DNA of 64,000 nucleotides. Source: Nitrospirota bacterium. GTDB taxonomy: Bacteria; Nitrospirota; Nitrospiria; SBBL01; JAADHI01. The translations under genes and the position numbers were made by a program. The stretch spans positions 62,001 to 126,000 of the forward strand of contig JAJDBU010000059.1 of NCBI GenBank assembly GCA_029261195.1. The letters are read 5' to 3'. This document shows positions 1 through 8,877 of this stretch, in pieces. Position 1 is the stretch's first letter. Each line of letters opens with the position of its first letter. The notes under the pieces were generated by a model. It was not told where the DNA came from. It did not search any database and saw nothing but the letters and a program-made list of their open reading frames with translations.

Positions 1-861
1 GCCCCAATTCAGAGTGGGGATATAGCGCCAGGCGGCAATAATTTTTTCCTTGCGATAGTCAATGGAGAGTCCAGCCCCTTTTCGACCGAGTACAGCTTCC
101 TGAATCGGGAAGGCACTGTGACTGCCAATCGCCACCTTTCTCTTGAAAGAGGCATCCTCATCGTGGCGAAGTGGATTTAAAAACAATACAGCTCCATCCA
201 CTTTTGTGGCAATCAGCGTTTCTCCGGTCTGCCCAAGACCTGTTGTATCCTGAATAAATTGATAGATTGCCGCCATATCGACTTCAAGAGCAATGACACC
301 GGAAAATCGGCCTTGCAAATCAATGAGGGGTGCGGTGACAAGCATTCCGTAAGAGATATCCGCAACATCGTTCACAAATATTTTACTGAAATAAATTCCC
401 TTTCGCCCTTCTTCAAAAGCTCTGCCATCATGATCAGGCAGAGTGTGATCTAAATCAAATTTCGCATGTTCGTCATTCGTCACATAGACAATATCGCCTT
501 CCGGATTCACCAGCATCACGTCGATATATCCACTAATCAGAGTAAAGGGTTTCAACTGTCTATCCAGGCTTTTTTTCGCTTCAATGTAATCAGGGTGACT
601 CCGATCATTTGCAAGCCGAGTCAGGGTCGGGAGGTGGGTCTTGATATTAAAATAGTGCTGCGCCGCTTTAATATCAGCCTCACGCTCAATAAAAAAGGTT
701 TCAATCTTATCCACTTTCAGATCAGCAATTGTTTCTAATCCAGCAATTCGAGCCACCTCTAAGGCCTTCTCAGATTGATAAATAGTCCATGATTCGACAA
801 GCAGTACGGGAACGATTGCAATCGTCAGAAAACTGAGAATCAGCTTGCTTTTGATCGTCAT
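1..861 (-). CDS. Cache-domain sensor protein, N-terminal part (runs off the window)
   Basis: The reading frame is open from an ATG at 861 to base 1, 287 codons, so the gene continues beyond the window. An AGAGGAT ribosome site lies just upstream of the ATG. The N-terminus has a hydrophobic segment (about residues 5-25, starting MTIKSKLILS). An extracytoplasmic region follows with hallmarks of a double Cache domain: VNPEGDIVYVTN near residue 130, the YGMLVTAPL segment, and IALEVDM followed by a TGLGQTGET strand. Cache domains sense small ligands outside the cell and are usually joined to chemotaxis, histidine-kinase or diguanylate-cyclase outputs. The output domain is outside the window, so the class of signalling protein cannot be told. 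It is divergent from the flavoprotein gene at 1059. Confidence 0.8.
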   Translation of the reverse strand, partial: MTIKSKLILSFLTIAIVPVLLVESWTIYQSEKALEVARIAGLETIADLKVDKIETFFIEREADIKAAQHYFNIKTHLPTLTRLANDRSHPDYIEAKKSLDRQLKPFTLISGYIDVMLVNPEGDIVYVTNDEHAKFDLDHTLPDHDGRAFEEGRKGIYFSKIFVNDVADISYGMLVTAPLIDLQGRFSGVIALEVDMAAIYQFIQDTTGLGQTGETLIATKVDGAVLFLNPLRHDEDASFKRKVAIGSHSAFPIQEAVLGRKGAGLSIDYRKEKIIAAWRYIPTLNWG

Positions 862-1058
862 GACGATATCCTCTACGTTTGAATTGACCGATATGTCCAT
901 TCATAGGTTCATTCAAGTGATATAGAAAAAGGCTACCACAAAACAGAAAAACGTCAATGATAGTTGTCGCTGGTCACTTAGGTGGAGACCTGGGGAAGCG
1001 CTGCATCGCTTTATTATTCCGGTATTAAGCCTTAAGCACTTATGCTAAAATCCCGTTC

Positions 1059-2432
1059 ATGAACGATTTTGATGTCATGGTCATCGGGGCGGGAAGCGCC
1101 GGACGGTACGGGGCAAAAGTCGCAGCGAAAGAAGGCGCAAAGGTGGCGCTGATTGAGGCCGGCCCCTTTGGTGGCCTCTGCATTCTTAATGGCTGTATGC
1201 CCACGAAGACCTACCTCCGATCCGCTGAATTGATCGGTCTGATCAAGAAAGGCCCCGAACTCGGCATTACAGTGGACGGAAAAGTCAGGATCGACTTTGA
1301 GCACATCAAAATCCGGAAAGACCGCCTGATCAAGGAAATGGCAGAAGATGCGGAGTCCGGCGTCACTGACAAAGAAAACATCACCCGCCTCAATGGACAG
1401 GCTCACTTTCTCTCAGCCCACCGCCTGCAAGTCGGGAATCAGCGCTACAACTTTGATCAGGCCCTCATCGCCACAGGTTCCAGAGTGTCTGTTCCCCCCA
1501 TTCCCGGCCTTGTCGAAAGTGGATTTTTAACAAGTGATGATGTCCTGGCGCTCGACAGTCTTCCGAAGTCGATGATTGTGTTGGGTGGCGGGGCTGAAGC
1601 ACTTGAGTTCGGACAGTTCTTCAATCGCATGGGCGTCACGACCACGATCATTCAGAGAAGCCCGCATATTCTCAGCGCTGAAGATCCCGATATTGGCGAT
1701 GCACTTGCGGAATATCTTCGGGAGGACGGCATTGAACTCTGGGCCGGAACACGTATTGAAGGCGTTATGAATCAGGGTTCACACAGGCAGGTTAAATTTA
1801 CCCACAAAGGCAGCACTGAATGTCTTGAGGCTGAGGCGCTTTTATTAACCACAGGTCGAACAGGCAATAGTGAGCGACTTCATCTGGAAGCAGCAGGGAT
1901 TGCGAGCGAGTACGGCAATATCAAGGTTAATGACTATCTCCAGACGAGCTGCCCAAATATCTATGCTGCAGGGGATGTGAACGGTATTGACCAGATTGTT
2001 AATGTAGCCACTTATCAAGGTAAGATCGCAGGGCTAAACATGGTGAAAGGGCCAATACGCAAGGCCGATTACCGTGTTATTCCAAGAGCCATCTTCACAG
2101 AACCGCAATATGCGCGGGTCGGCATAACAGAATGGGAGGCGAAAGAGAAAGGCATTGCAGTAAGCGTCGGGAAATTTCCCTTCGATGATCTCGGCAAGGC
2201 CATTGTCACCGATCAGACGGAAGGCTTTATCAAGGTCCTGGCTGATTCAACACGCGGGGAAATTTTAGGGGTTCAGATCCTTGGAACAGAGGCCTCAGAC
2301 CTCATCCATCAAGCGACAGTTGCAATGCACTACCGCGCAACACTTGAAGACTACGCAAAGATTTCGCACATCCACCCCTCTTTTGGTGAAATTATGCTCT
2401 ACCTGATTGAAGACATGATCGATGCGGTTTAA
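1059..2432 (+). CDS. Dihydrolipoamide dehydrogenase-type pyridine nucleotide-disulfide oxidoreductase
   Basis: 457 residues, the usual length for the Lpd/mercuric reductase/glutathione reductase family of FAD-dependent, NAD(P)H-linked disulfide reductases. An N-terminal FAD Rossmann motif GAGSAG (residues 10-15) is followed by the redox pair C41-ILNG-C46 and a second nucleotide-binding motif LGGGAEALEFG near residue 173. A third FAD motif, IYAAGDVN, lies near residue 305. The C-terminal dimerisation domain ends with HPSFGE (H439-E444), the His-Glu pair that serves as the active-site base. No MerR, lipoyl-protein or 2-oxoacid dehydrogenase genes are nearby, so the physiological substrate is unknown; Lpd, an MerA-like enzyme lacking the HMA domain, or a soluble transhydrogenase-like enzyme are options. 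No ribosome site precedes the ATG, and a TATGCT/TAAAAT box lies only a few bases upstream, so the message may be leaderless. Confidence 0.9.
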   Translation: MNDFDVMVIGAGSAGRYGAKVAAKEGAKVALIEAGPFGGLCILNGCMPTKTYLRSAELIGLIKKGPELGITVDGKVRIDFEHIKIRKDRLIKEMAEDAESGVTDKENITRLNGQAHFLSAHRLQVGNQRYNFDQALIATGSRVSVPPIPGLVESGFLTSDDVLALDSLPKSMIVLGGGAEALEFGQFFNRMGVTTTIIQRSPHILSAEDPDIGDALAEYLREDGIELWAGTRIEGVMNQGSHRQVKFTHKGSTECLEAEALLLTTGRTGNSERLHLEAAGIASEYGNIKVNDYLQTSCPNIYAAGDVNGIDQIVNVATYQGKIAGLNMVKGPIRKADYRVIPRAIFTEPQYARVGITEWEAKEKGIAVSVGKFPFDDLGKAIVTDQTEGFIKVLADSTRGEILGVQILGTEASDLIHQATVAMHYRATLEDYAKISHIHPSFGEIMLYLIEDMIDAV

Positions 2433-2601
2433 CTTATAAAAATGAGCTGAATGATTGTAAGCGGTCGTTGGCACATTTCTCTGTTTTGCCAATGAGATAG
2501 ATCGTTTTTGCCGCTTCGCTCTGGGAGTGTTTGAATGTTTCTCTGATCTCCGGCCTGTCACTTATTGAGAGGATCGGTCTGAGCAGATTCGATTCAAAGA
2601 A

Positions 2602-3387
2602 TCATTCATTGGAAGACGGTTCTTTTGAAAATGACCTCAGCATTTCACTTGTGACCGTTGTCGTTGCGGGCAGATCACCTACTGCTGGAAATTCGATCGA
2701 CTCAATCCCCTTGACCATGCCGACGCCAAGCGCAAGCCAAGTCGTGGTCCGATCAATGATTTCGACCCGCTTTGACACTTTACTGCCGCTAAGCCTTAAG
2801 CTGATCACCATTGTTCCTCTTAATTTAAGGGCATTATGATAAACACCGTTGGGGACTGAAACCGTTTCATAAGCCTCCGCGACAACTGAAGCGCTCACAT
2901 CGGCAAGTTCATCAATGCCATCATGGTCAAAGTCACGCCCAAAGGGTACACCCTTTTTCTCAAACTGAATGAATTTTTTGTTGAACTGCATCGGAAAAGG
3001 GATCACAGCGTAAGGAATGAGACGGCCTTCAAAATCGCTCGTCGGCTCCCCGCCATGATAAACAAGCCCCAAATCTCCTGTCGAAAAATAGCTGAGCGAT
3101 GGCCCCTTATTCCCCTGATTGGTCTCGGAAAAAATGAGAGCAGGCACTCCGTCAACCTGTATTATCCCTTTGATCGTGGCAATATTGGTATAGGCGCTGA
3201 TTTTCATCACCTCATCGGCGACCGATCCTTCATAAGTCCAGGTCATGCCGACTTTTTCTTTAAAGTAGTCCTCAATCCGCTCCACCCACTTTGCCTCCCC
3301 CGCTATCACAAACGATGGGATCGCCGATAAAAAGAAGACCGATACTATGAGAACGACGAGAGAGATTGGGGTATTTTTTTTTGTCAT
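2602..3387 (-). CDS. Secreted hypothetical protein of TapB/DUF3108-like type
   Basis: 261 residues with a clear signal peptide (MTKKNTPIS then a hydrophobic run ending SFVIAG). The mature part opens with YFKEKVGMTWTYEG, resembling the start of small periplasmic or surface proteins with a yFPl-kvGn-W-Y motif. A DHDGIDE loop near residue 155 looks like a calcium-binding acidic loop. No catalytic motif was recognised. It is the last gene of a short minus-strand run (FGE-fold protein, 83-residue protein, this gene) downstream of the 12-heme cytochrome. In the same frame beyond its TGA stop, translation stays open for 54 more codons to about 2435, which could be chance or a recently acquired stop. 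Confidence 0.75.
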   Translation of the reverse strand: MTKKNTPISLVVLIVSVFFLSAIPSFVIAGEAKWVERIEDYFKEKVGMTWTYEGSVADEVMKISAYTNIATIKGIIQVDGVPALIFSETNQGNKGPSLSYFSTGDLGLVYHGGEPTSDFEGRLIPYAVIPFPMQFNKKFIQFEKKGVPFGRDFDHDGIDELADVSASVVAEAYETVSVPNGVYHNALKLRGTMVISLRLSGSKVSKRVEIIDRTTTWLALGVGMVKGIESIEFPAVGDLPATTTVTSEMLRSFSKEPSSNE

Positions 3388-3413
3388 AAAAAGCTTTAGT
3401 CTGAAGAGGAATG

Positions 3414-3665
3414 CTAAAAGGGCGAATTCGGCAAGGCCTTCAGGGCTTTGATATAGTTTTCTTTATTATAGGGACGACCTTTTTCGAGCACTTCGAAGAT
3501 CTCTGTGGCAACGACACTTCCCAGGTATTTCATTGTTTCTTCTTCGGAATATCCTTCTGCCCGGAGTCGGTCGTAGCTCTCCCGGGTCTCCGGTGGACTT
3601 TCCTCTCTCATTTGATTTTTCACCACTTCAAAAATTGCGGCGCGTAACCTTTCGGGCTTATCCAT
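3414..3665 (-). CDS. Small conserved hypothetical protein (83 residues)
   Basis: Charged soluble protein beginning MDKPERLRAAIFEVVKNQM, with no signal peptide or membrane segment. The pattern of a helix, then PPETRESYDRLRAEGYSEEE, then a helix, resembles small DUF1841-like proteins common in anaerobes, but the match is from memory and weak. An AGGAT-type ribosome site precedes the ATG. The gene lies 26 bases upstream of the secreted protein at 3387 and 17 bases downstream of the FGE-fold gene, so all three are probably co-transcribed. Function unknown. Confidence 0.7.
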   Translation of the reverse strand: MDKPERLRAAIFEVVKNQMREESPPETRESYDRLRAEGYSEEETMKYLGSVVATEIFEVLEKGRPYNKENYIKALKALPNSPF

Positions 3666-3682
3666 ATCCTATACAATCCTTA

Positions 3683-4504
3683 TCATGCATCCATAGCACA
3701 ACGAAATCCGAGAAACGCCAATCGCTCCTCAGGGTAGACATTTTGACGGTAGGTCAAGCGGGAAAAGATTTCCATCGCATAATGACCCGATTCACCAAAG
3801 GCATCCCCTCTGGCGACTTTATATTGCTCTCCGAAATCTTCACTTTCGTAATCACCTCCGGGGTAGGGCCTGTACCAGCTTTCCGTCCATTCCATCACAT
3901 TCCCGGTCATATCGAAGAGGCCATAGTGACTTCGGTCGGTCGCAAAGCGTCCGATCATCATAATGCCCCCATGTGAACCGGCACTGACGTTCCCCTTTGT
4001 TCCATCAAAGGTATTGCCCCAGGCATAGAGGTTTCCAGTGGGTCCTCGTGCAGACTTTTCCCACTCTGCCTCCGTTGGCAAGCGCTTACCTAGCGACTGG
4101 CAATAATCCCTCGCATCGTACCAGTTGACTTCAACAACCGGGAGAAGACCCAGGCCCTTTGGATAAGCGCTGTCTCCCCAGTAAGGAGGCGGATTACGTT
4201 TACTCCCGGCAATGAAACGGGCGTAATCCCGGTTGGCGACTTCAAATCGATCAATAAAAAATGCGGGGATGGAAAGTCGCCGCTCAGGATGTTCATCCAG
4301 ATAAAAGGGTTTTTTATTTCCGAGTTCCCCTTGCAGTCCTTTTTCATCGACCGTATTGCTCCCCATGATGAAGGGGCCTTTTGGAATCAGAATCATTTCA
4401 GGAGGCTCAGCTTCCTGAAATCGGGAGAGGAAAAAAAAGAGAACGCTCAGGGGAAACACGATCAGCGACGCAATAAGAAGCGACTTTTTTAAGGAGATTG
4501 CCAT
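3683..4504 (-). CDS. FGE-sulfatase-fold (SUMF1-like) membrane-anchored protein
   Basis: 273 residues. One N-terminal membrane anchor or signal segment (residues 8-28) is followed by a formylglycine-generating-enzyme fold: MILIPKGPFIMGS near residue 37, EVNWYDARDYCQSLGKRLPTEAEWE, YAWGN, GLFDMTGNVMEWTESWY, and a C-terminal GFRCAMDA. True aerobic FGE enzymes bind copper through two cysteines just before the GFR motif. Here that segment (RLTYRQNVYP) has none, so sulfatase activation is unlikely. Such catalytically altered relatives often act as binding or accessory domains. It follows the 12-heme cytochrome by about 60 bases and may help in its export or assembly; that is inference. Confidence 0.85.
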   Translation of the reverse strand: MAISLKKSLLIASLIVFPLSVLFFFLSRFQEAEPPEMILIPKGPFIMGSNTVDEKGLQGELGNKKPFYLDEHPERRLSIPAFFIDRFEVANRDYARFIAGSKRNPPPYWGDSAYPKGLGLLPVVEVNWYDARDYCQSLGKRLPTEAEWEKSARGPTGNLYAWGNTFDGTKGNVSAGSHGGIMMIGRFATDRSHYGLFDMTGNVMEWTESWYRPYPGGDYESEDFGEQYKVARGDAFGESGHYAMEIFSRLTYRQNVYPEERLAFLGFRCAMDA

Positions 4505-4568
4505 CGGCAGTCCCCGATTAAGCGCGTTGGCTGACTGCCAAGCGTAAATTCTTAGGTGGAAACGGCAT

Positions 4569-7500
4569 CTACTTCTGTCCGTCTAAGACCGTGTGGGCAT
4601 CGGTATTGTGACTCATGTCAATGCCGTGACAGCGGAGATTGCAGCCAGGCCCTTTATGGTCCGATGGTCCGGAAGGAACTCCCACAGTGCCATAATCATT
4701 AATAGGGGAACCCGGTCCGTTGACCATGTGTCCTGCACCCCACATTGGTTTGGTCGCTTCACGATTTCCCCTGATATTCGGCTGAAAATTAATCAGATGG
4801 GAACTCATTTCGTGGCCGGGGTTATCTGCCTTGAATTGAGCGCTGTTCATGCCGACATAGATTGTATTACCTGCTTCAACATTACTGTGAACATTGTTAT
4901 GGCACTCGTGACAGCGTGCATTAGTCCGTCCGATCAGATGAAGCATATGCAAGTTGCCTCCCTGTTGCCCGGTACCGTCTACATTTGCAGTGTTGCCACG
5001 GTAAAAATTGGTTAAACGGGTCTTGGGCGCAATCGCCCCGGGGCTCTCCCACCAGGGCGTAATGAACGCAGATTCATTATGACAATTGAAACAAAGCGCA
5101 AAATTCTGGGGATTGTATTGTCCCGGTACGGTGCCGGGTGGCTTAGTCTCTGCAGTACCGACCGTCGTGTCATAGTTCGCCCGCAAGATACGTTTATAGT
5201 TTGATCCGTGCGGGCCCTGGGCTGTTTTTGGATCGTTGAGTGAGGATGTCCGCACGCCAGTCGGCTCCCTTGGAATACTGGGTGAGCGATCACTCAATCG
5301 CCTGTAGGCTGGACCGCGTGTATCATCGAAGGTAATGGGTCCCGGATAATCCGGGAAGTTAATTCCAAGTGGAAAACCGCCTCCGTTGAAACCTAAAAAG
5401 TTTGGAATTGAGCCGACAAAGGTGCCGAAGAGATCGGTGTTATGGCAGTCCGGACAATGGATTGTCGCCTGGCGTGAGAGTCCGCCGGAGCCATCATGTC
5501 CGCTCACACGACCACTTATTCCATCAAAAGTGGCATCGTGCCCGAAGCCTCCCATCAACTGTCCCTGCTGTGTGGGAATATCCACATTAAGATTGAAGTT
5601 GTTTAATACGCCTGACTGGTTTCTGCCGGGCTGGAAAACCGGGTGAAAAGAGGTGTTCGTCAGTGGCGGGTTTGAGTCTTGAACCAAGGGCCCGCCGAAT
5701 TGACCGGGTGGATTCTCAACGATAGTCATAAAGTTTTGTGTGTAAAACGGCGCGGAGTCAGGGTCAAACTCTTTTCGTTTATTGCTGCCGTGGGCATTAA
5801 CGCCCATCGCGGCATCGATTGGGCTATTGCCCCTCGCCTGGACGAGCAATCCCGTACCAAGAGCGGAAAAAAGGGCCTCACGAACATGATTGTTGAAGGT
5901 ATTGCCATGACATCGCAAACAGACTTCAAATATATAGGGTTCCCGTCTTTCATCCACCCTTTTAAGGGTCGCCGCGACGATACCACTTTTGATCGTGATG
6001 CCCGGCATGCCCTTAAAGCGGTTCCGGCGGGTAACACGGTGCATGTTGTGACAATCGACACATTCCACATGGGAAGTATCGGGAGTCAGGGCCTCGGGTA
6101 CAATCCCGTCGCTGGGTTTATTATTAGCCGGTTCCTGAAATGCAGGTCCGCCAAAAAAAGAGGGAACACGGTTATCGCTTCCAAGCTGCACACCCTCTTT
6201 TGGAAGGTCAACAAAAACAGGTTGGTGGCCCAGGCCTAAAGTCAGGTCCATTGCACTCCCGGTCGGGGAAGTCCCGTGGTTACCGTTTCCTTCCCGATCT
6301 CTAAAAAACTGTGATCGGATATCCGGGGCCTTAGTCGGTGCCTGGAGAATAGAGCTAGGCTGTGGTTGATGGCATTGGAAGCAGGTTGTTTCAATGGAGA
6401 CATTTCCGACCGCATCTACCCCTTCGCGCAAGATTCGAATTGCCCCTTGGCGAGTATGCGGGTCATGGCAAACGAGGCAGGCCCGTTCAGCGACCATTGG
6501 AGATTCATTGTTATGGAGGTTTGTTGCGCCGGGTTTCAGTCGGGAGTCATCAAAACCCGGGCTTCCTCCCTTATCTCCCCTATTGCCGAAATGTGAATTG
6601 AGTTCATCAGGATTATAAGGCCAGCCCGGCTTGTCGTGACAGAAGAGGCAGAGGATGGCCCCTCCCTCGCTCGGTGGTCCTCCCCGGCTTGCCGCGCCCA
6701 CCTGTTTTTCAGATTGTGTACGGGCATGGGTTTGCGATTGCAGCCGATTGGCCCTTAGGAATTTTGGAAAATCGACCTGATGGGGATTGTGGCATGAGGT
6801 ACATTGAACCGAGTCAAATACACTGTTATTACTGCCGGTTGCCCGCCGCAGAGGAGAAAGCGGAGTCGGAGTACTCTGTGAAAAAGGACGATGAAGTGGT
6901 GGGCCGGGGTTCACAAATTCGATGTCTTTTGAAAGCAATTCACTATCGAAGACCATTGAAATAGGGTGGTCATTACGAAGATCCCGCCCCAGCGCCCGTG
7001 TGTTCTGAGAGGTCGCGCCTTCTCCAACGGGGATGCTGCCGAAGGGACCGGCCGGTGACTGACCAGTTGGATATTCCATTGGTTCTTCACCGTTTCTCCC
7101 GCCACTGCCCGCTTTATTTAGAACCGAACCTAATGCAATCGTCCCATCATGGCAGGAAAGGCAGAGCCTTGAGTAACCGGTAGGTCGGCCCGGGTCATTC
7201 GGCGTCGCCTCAAAGGACTTGCTCCAGACCTGATCATACATTTGATATTGATCTTTCGGCAGCCTTCGATTCCAGATTGGAGCCTGGATCGCAATCCCTT
7301 CGCGGTTTGCTCCGTGCGGGGTATGGCAGAAGACACAGACCTCTGTTGTCCCGCCACGTGAAAGGTCCGCCTTGACGTTCCGTTGTTTATCTGGGCTGAA
7401 AAGCTCCTCAAATACCTGCTGATCTTCAGGCAGCAGCGGAAGAGCGGAAAGGTTGTGCTTCGTCGCGCTGACATTTTCATCGAAGGGGCTGGAGGTGGGT

Positions 7501-7646
7501 TGTGCCCAGGAAGAGCGATCGAAAAAATAGGCCCCTGTGCCGCCTATCACAAGCATAAATACGACAAGGCTGAGGCGGGAAAACGACATTATTCCAAGCT
7601 GGAACTTTTTCCCGATCTGTACTTTTTTGCCTTCCTGTTTTTTCAC
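4569..7646 (-). CDS. Dodecaheme c-type cytochrome, doubled-CXXCH family
   Basis: 1025 residues with an N-terminal signal or anchor segment (about residues 18-48). There are eleven CxxCH haem-binding motifs (CVFCH, CLSCH, CTSCH, CLFCH, CLVCH, CFQCH, CVDCH, CLRCH, CPDCH, CFNCH, CHECH) plus one CxxxCH motif (CNLRCH) near the C-terminus, giving twelve predicted haems. The first motifs sit in the block FCHTPHG, APIWNRRLP, LSCHDG, DLRNDHP, which is shared with the two smaller cytochromes at 11461 and 13813. The start is GTG with an AAAGGA ribosome site 10 bases upstream, and a strong promoter lies at 7683-7711. The large size and neighbouring outer-membrane barrel suggest a long periplasmic or outer-surface electron wire. 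Localisation is not proven by sequence. Confidence 0.93.
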   Translation of the reverse strand: MKKQEGKKVQIGKKFQLGIMSFSRLSLVVFMLVIGGTGAYFFDRSSWAQPTSSPFDENVSATKHNLSALPLLPEDQQVFEELFSPDKQRNVKADLSRGGTTEVCVFCHTPHGANREGIAIQAPIWNRRLPKDQYQMYDQVWSKSFEATPNDPGRPTGYSRLCLSCHDGTIALGSVLNKAGSGGRNGEEPMEYPTGQSPAGPFGSIPVGEGATSQNTRALGRDLRNDHPISMVFDSELLSKDIEFVNPGPPLHRPFSQSTPTPLSPLRRATGSNNSVFDSVQCTSCHNPHQVDFPKFLRANRLQSQTHARTQSEKQVGAASRGGPPSEGGAILCLFCHDKPGWPYNPDELNSHFGNRGDKGGSPGFDDSRLKPGATNLHNNESPMVAERACLVCHDPHTRQGAIRILREGVDAVGNVSIETTCFQCHQPQPSSILQAPTKAPDIRSQFFRDREGNGNHGTSPTGSAMDLTLGLGHQPVFVDLPKEGVQLGSDNRVPSFFGGPAFQEPANNKPSDGIVPEALTPDTSHVECVDCHNMHRVTRRNRFKGMPGITIKSGIVAATLKRVDERREPYIFEVCLRCHGNTFNNHVREALFSALGTGLLVQARGNSPIDAAMGVNAHGSNKRKEFDPDSAPFYTQNFMTIVENPPGQFGGPLVQDSNPPLTNTSFHPVFQPGRNQSGVLNNFNLNVDIPTQQGQLMGGFGHDATFDGISGRVSGHDGSGGLSRQATIHCPDCHNTDLFGTFVGSIPNFLGFNGGGFPLGINFPDYPGPITFDDTRGPAYRRLSDRSPSIPREPTGVRTSSLNDPKTAQGPHGSNYKRILRANYDTTVGTAETKPPGTVPGQYNPQNFALCFNCHNESAFITPWWESPGAIAPKTRLTNFYRGNTANVDGTGQQGGNLHMLHLIGRTNARCHECHNNVHSNVEAGNTIYVGMNSAQFKADNPGHEMSSHLINFQPNIRGNREATKPMWGAGHMVNGPGSPINDYGTVGVPSGPSDHKGPGCNLRCHGIDMSHNTDAHTVLDGQK

Positions 7647-7682
7647 AATCTATCAGTCCTTTAGTGACCTTACAGCCCAGTG

Positions 7683-7711
7683 AATATAAATATCAGGCTA
7701 TCTATTGTCAA
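7683..7711 (-). promoter_or_regulatory. Sigma70-type promoter for the 12-heme cytochrome
   Basis: Read on the minus strand, TTGACA (7706-7711) is separated by exactly 17 bases from TATATT (7683-7688). Transcription would start near 7676, giving a 30-base leader before the GTG start at 7646. The element lies just past the stop of the upstream NHL gene, so the large cytochrome can be expressed independently of the genes above it. Confidence 0.75.
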
Positions 7712-7714
7712 CAA

Positions 7715-8836
7715 CTAACCCGAGGGTTTTTGACCTTCCGCCAAGTTTTTTTTCAGGTTTTTTTCTTTGTCCAATAGCTGAAAAACCTGTATGCGTTTAT
7801 TGTAGGCATCCGCCACAAAGATTCGACCGTTTTCATTGATTGCGATACCTGCGGGCAGCCAGAAATTTCCGGCTTTGACACCCGATTTCCCAAAGTTGAG
7901 CAAGAGTTCACCTGCTTCATTAAAGACCTGAATTGTATCAAAGAGGGTATCAACAACATAGACATTAAGCTTGCTGTCAACTGCAACGCCTTTCGGACGG
8001 GAAAATTCTCCGAGATTGCTTCCAATTTCCCCAAACTGAGAAAGTGGATTCCCTTCGGGGTCGAAAACCTGGATGCGAAAATTAAGGGAATCGGAGACAT
8101 AAAGCTTCCCCGCAGCATCAACCGTTGCGTAGGTCGGAAAATTGAAGGTTCCCGCTGCCACTCCCCGTTTTCCGATGGTCCCCTCTTTTATTCCAAGCAG
8201 GGAATAGATGACGACCTGATGCCCCATCGTATCCACTGCATAGAGTTTTTTTCGCACCGGATCAAGTGCAATTCCGGAGACCCGCTTCATTTCATTGTCA
8301 TTCCCGATGGTTCGAAGCCACTTCCCGTCCTTGTCGAAAACAAAGATTCTGTTCAGGTCGGTGTCCGACACATAGAGCTGTTGCGCATCGTCGATGGCCA
8401 CTCCGATGGGGCCTTGCAATCGACCCGCTCGACCAATTTTAAAAAACTGACGATATTTTTTCTGCTTCGTGTCAAAATGGTGGACAACCTGTAAACCGGT
8501 ATCGGCAACATAAACTCCGCCATCGCGGTCAACAGCGACTCCGGCGGGCCGGATAACATAGGGCGTATCCCCTTCTCCGAAAACAAAGCGGACAACCTTT
8601 TGAAACCAAGTAGGTTTGATGCCGATATCAGCAGGTTTTATCCAGGACTGCACATAGGAAATACGAGGCACATCCGGCGGCTTTGGCCAGAAGATTGAAG
8701 GACTTTCTTCTTTGACAGGAGTTCCGGCGCAAGCCGATAAGACGGCCAGAAGGGAAAACACGATAAGCGGAAGGCCGTAGAAGGAAGGCTGACGCTTGTT
8801 CCTTTTTTCTCTGTTTTTCAGCGTCCGAGCCCTCAT
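7715..8836 (-). CDS. NHL-repeat beta-propeller lipoprotein
   Basis: From the ATG at 8836 the product is about 373 residues: a basic N-terminus, a hydrophobic segment and the lipobox LLAVLSAC, so probably a lipoprotein. After SIFWPKPPDVPRISYVQ it carries successive NHL repeats of the type GVAVDRDGGVYVADTG, GVAIDDAQQLYVSDTD, GVAVDSKLNVYVVDTL and GIAINENGRIFVADAYNKRIQVF, forming a six-bladed propeller. The frame is open further upstream to a GTG at 8878 that overlaps the stop of the barrel gene (TAGTG), but this would put 14 extra residues before the signal peptide; 8836 is preferred. A paralogue is at 12558. NHL lipoproteins recur beside multiheme cytochromes and probably act as protein-binding scaffolds. 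Confidence 0.88.
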   Translation of the reverse strand: MRARTLKNREKRNKRQPSFYGLPLIVFSLLAVLSACAGTPVKEESPSIFWPKPPDVPRISYVQSWIKPADIGIKPTWFQKVVRFVFGEGDTPYVIRPAGVAVDRDGGVYVADTGLQVVHHFDTKQKKYRQFFKIGRAGRLQGPIGVAIDDAQQLYVSDTDLNRIFVFDKDGKWLRTIGNDNEMKRVSGIALDPVRKKLYAVDTMGHQVVIYSLLGIKEGTIGKRGVAAGTFNFPTYATVDAAGKLYVSDSLNFRIQVFDPEGNPLSQFGEIGSNLGEFSRPKGVAVDSKLNVYVVDTLFDTIQVFNEAGELLLNFGKSGVKAGNFWLPAGIAINENGRIFVADAYNKRIQVFQLLDKEKNLKKNLAEGQKPSG

Positions 8837-8877
8837 GACTATGCGATAGCGCTCACAAATACAAGTAACTCCAAACA

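Noticed and set aside
259-738. Two plus-strand open frames at 259-453 and 466-738
   Set aside because: They are antisense to a continuous minus-strand Cache-domain frame with a ribosome site and clear family motifs.
4505-4568. Hairpin-like symmetry between the 12-heme cytochrome and the FGE-fold gene
   Set aside because: Short 5-7 base arms without a T-run; not enough to call a terminator or attenuator.
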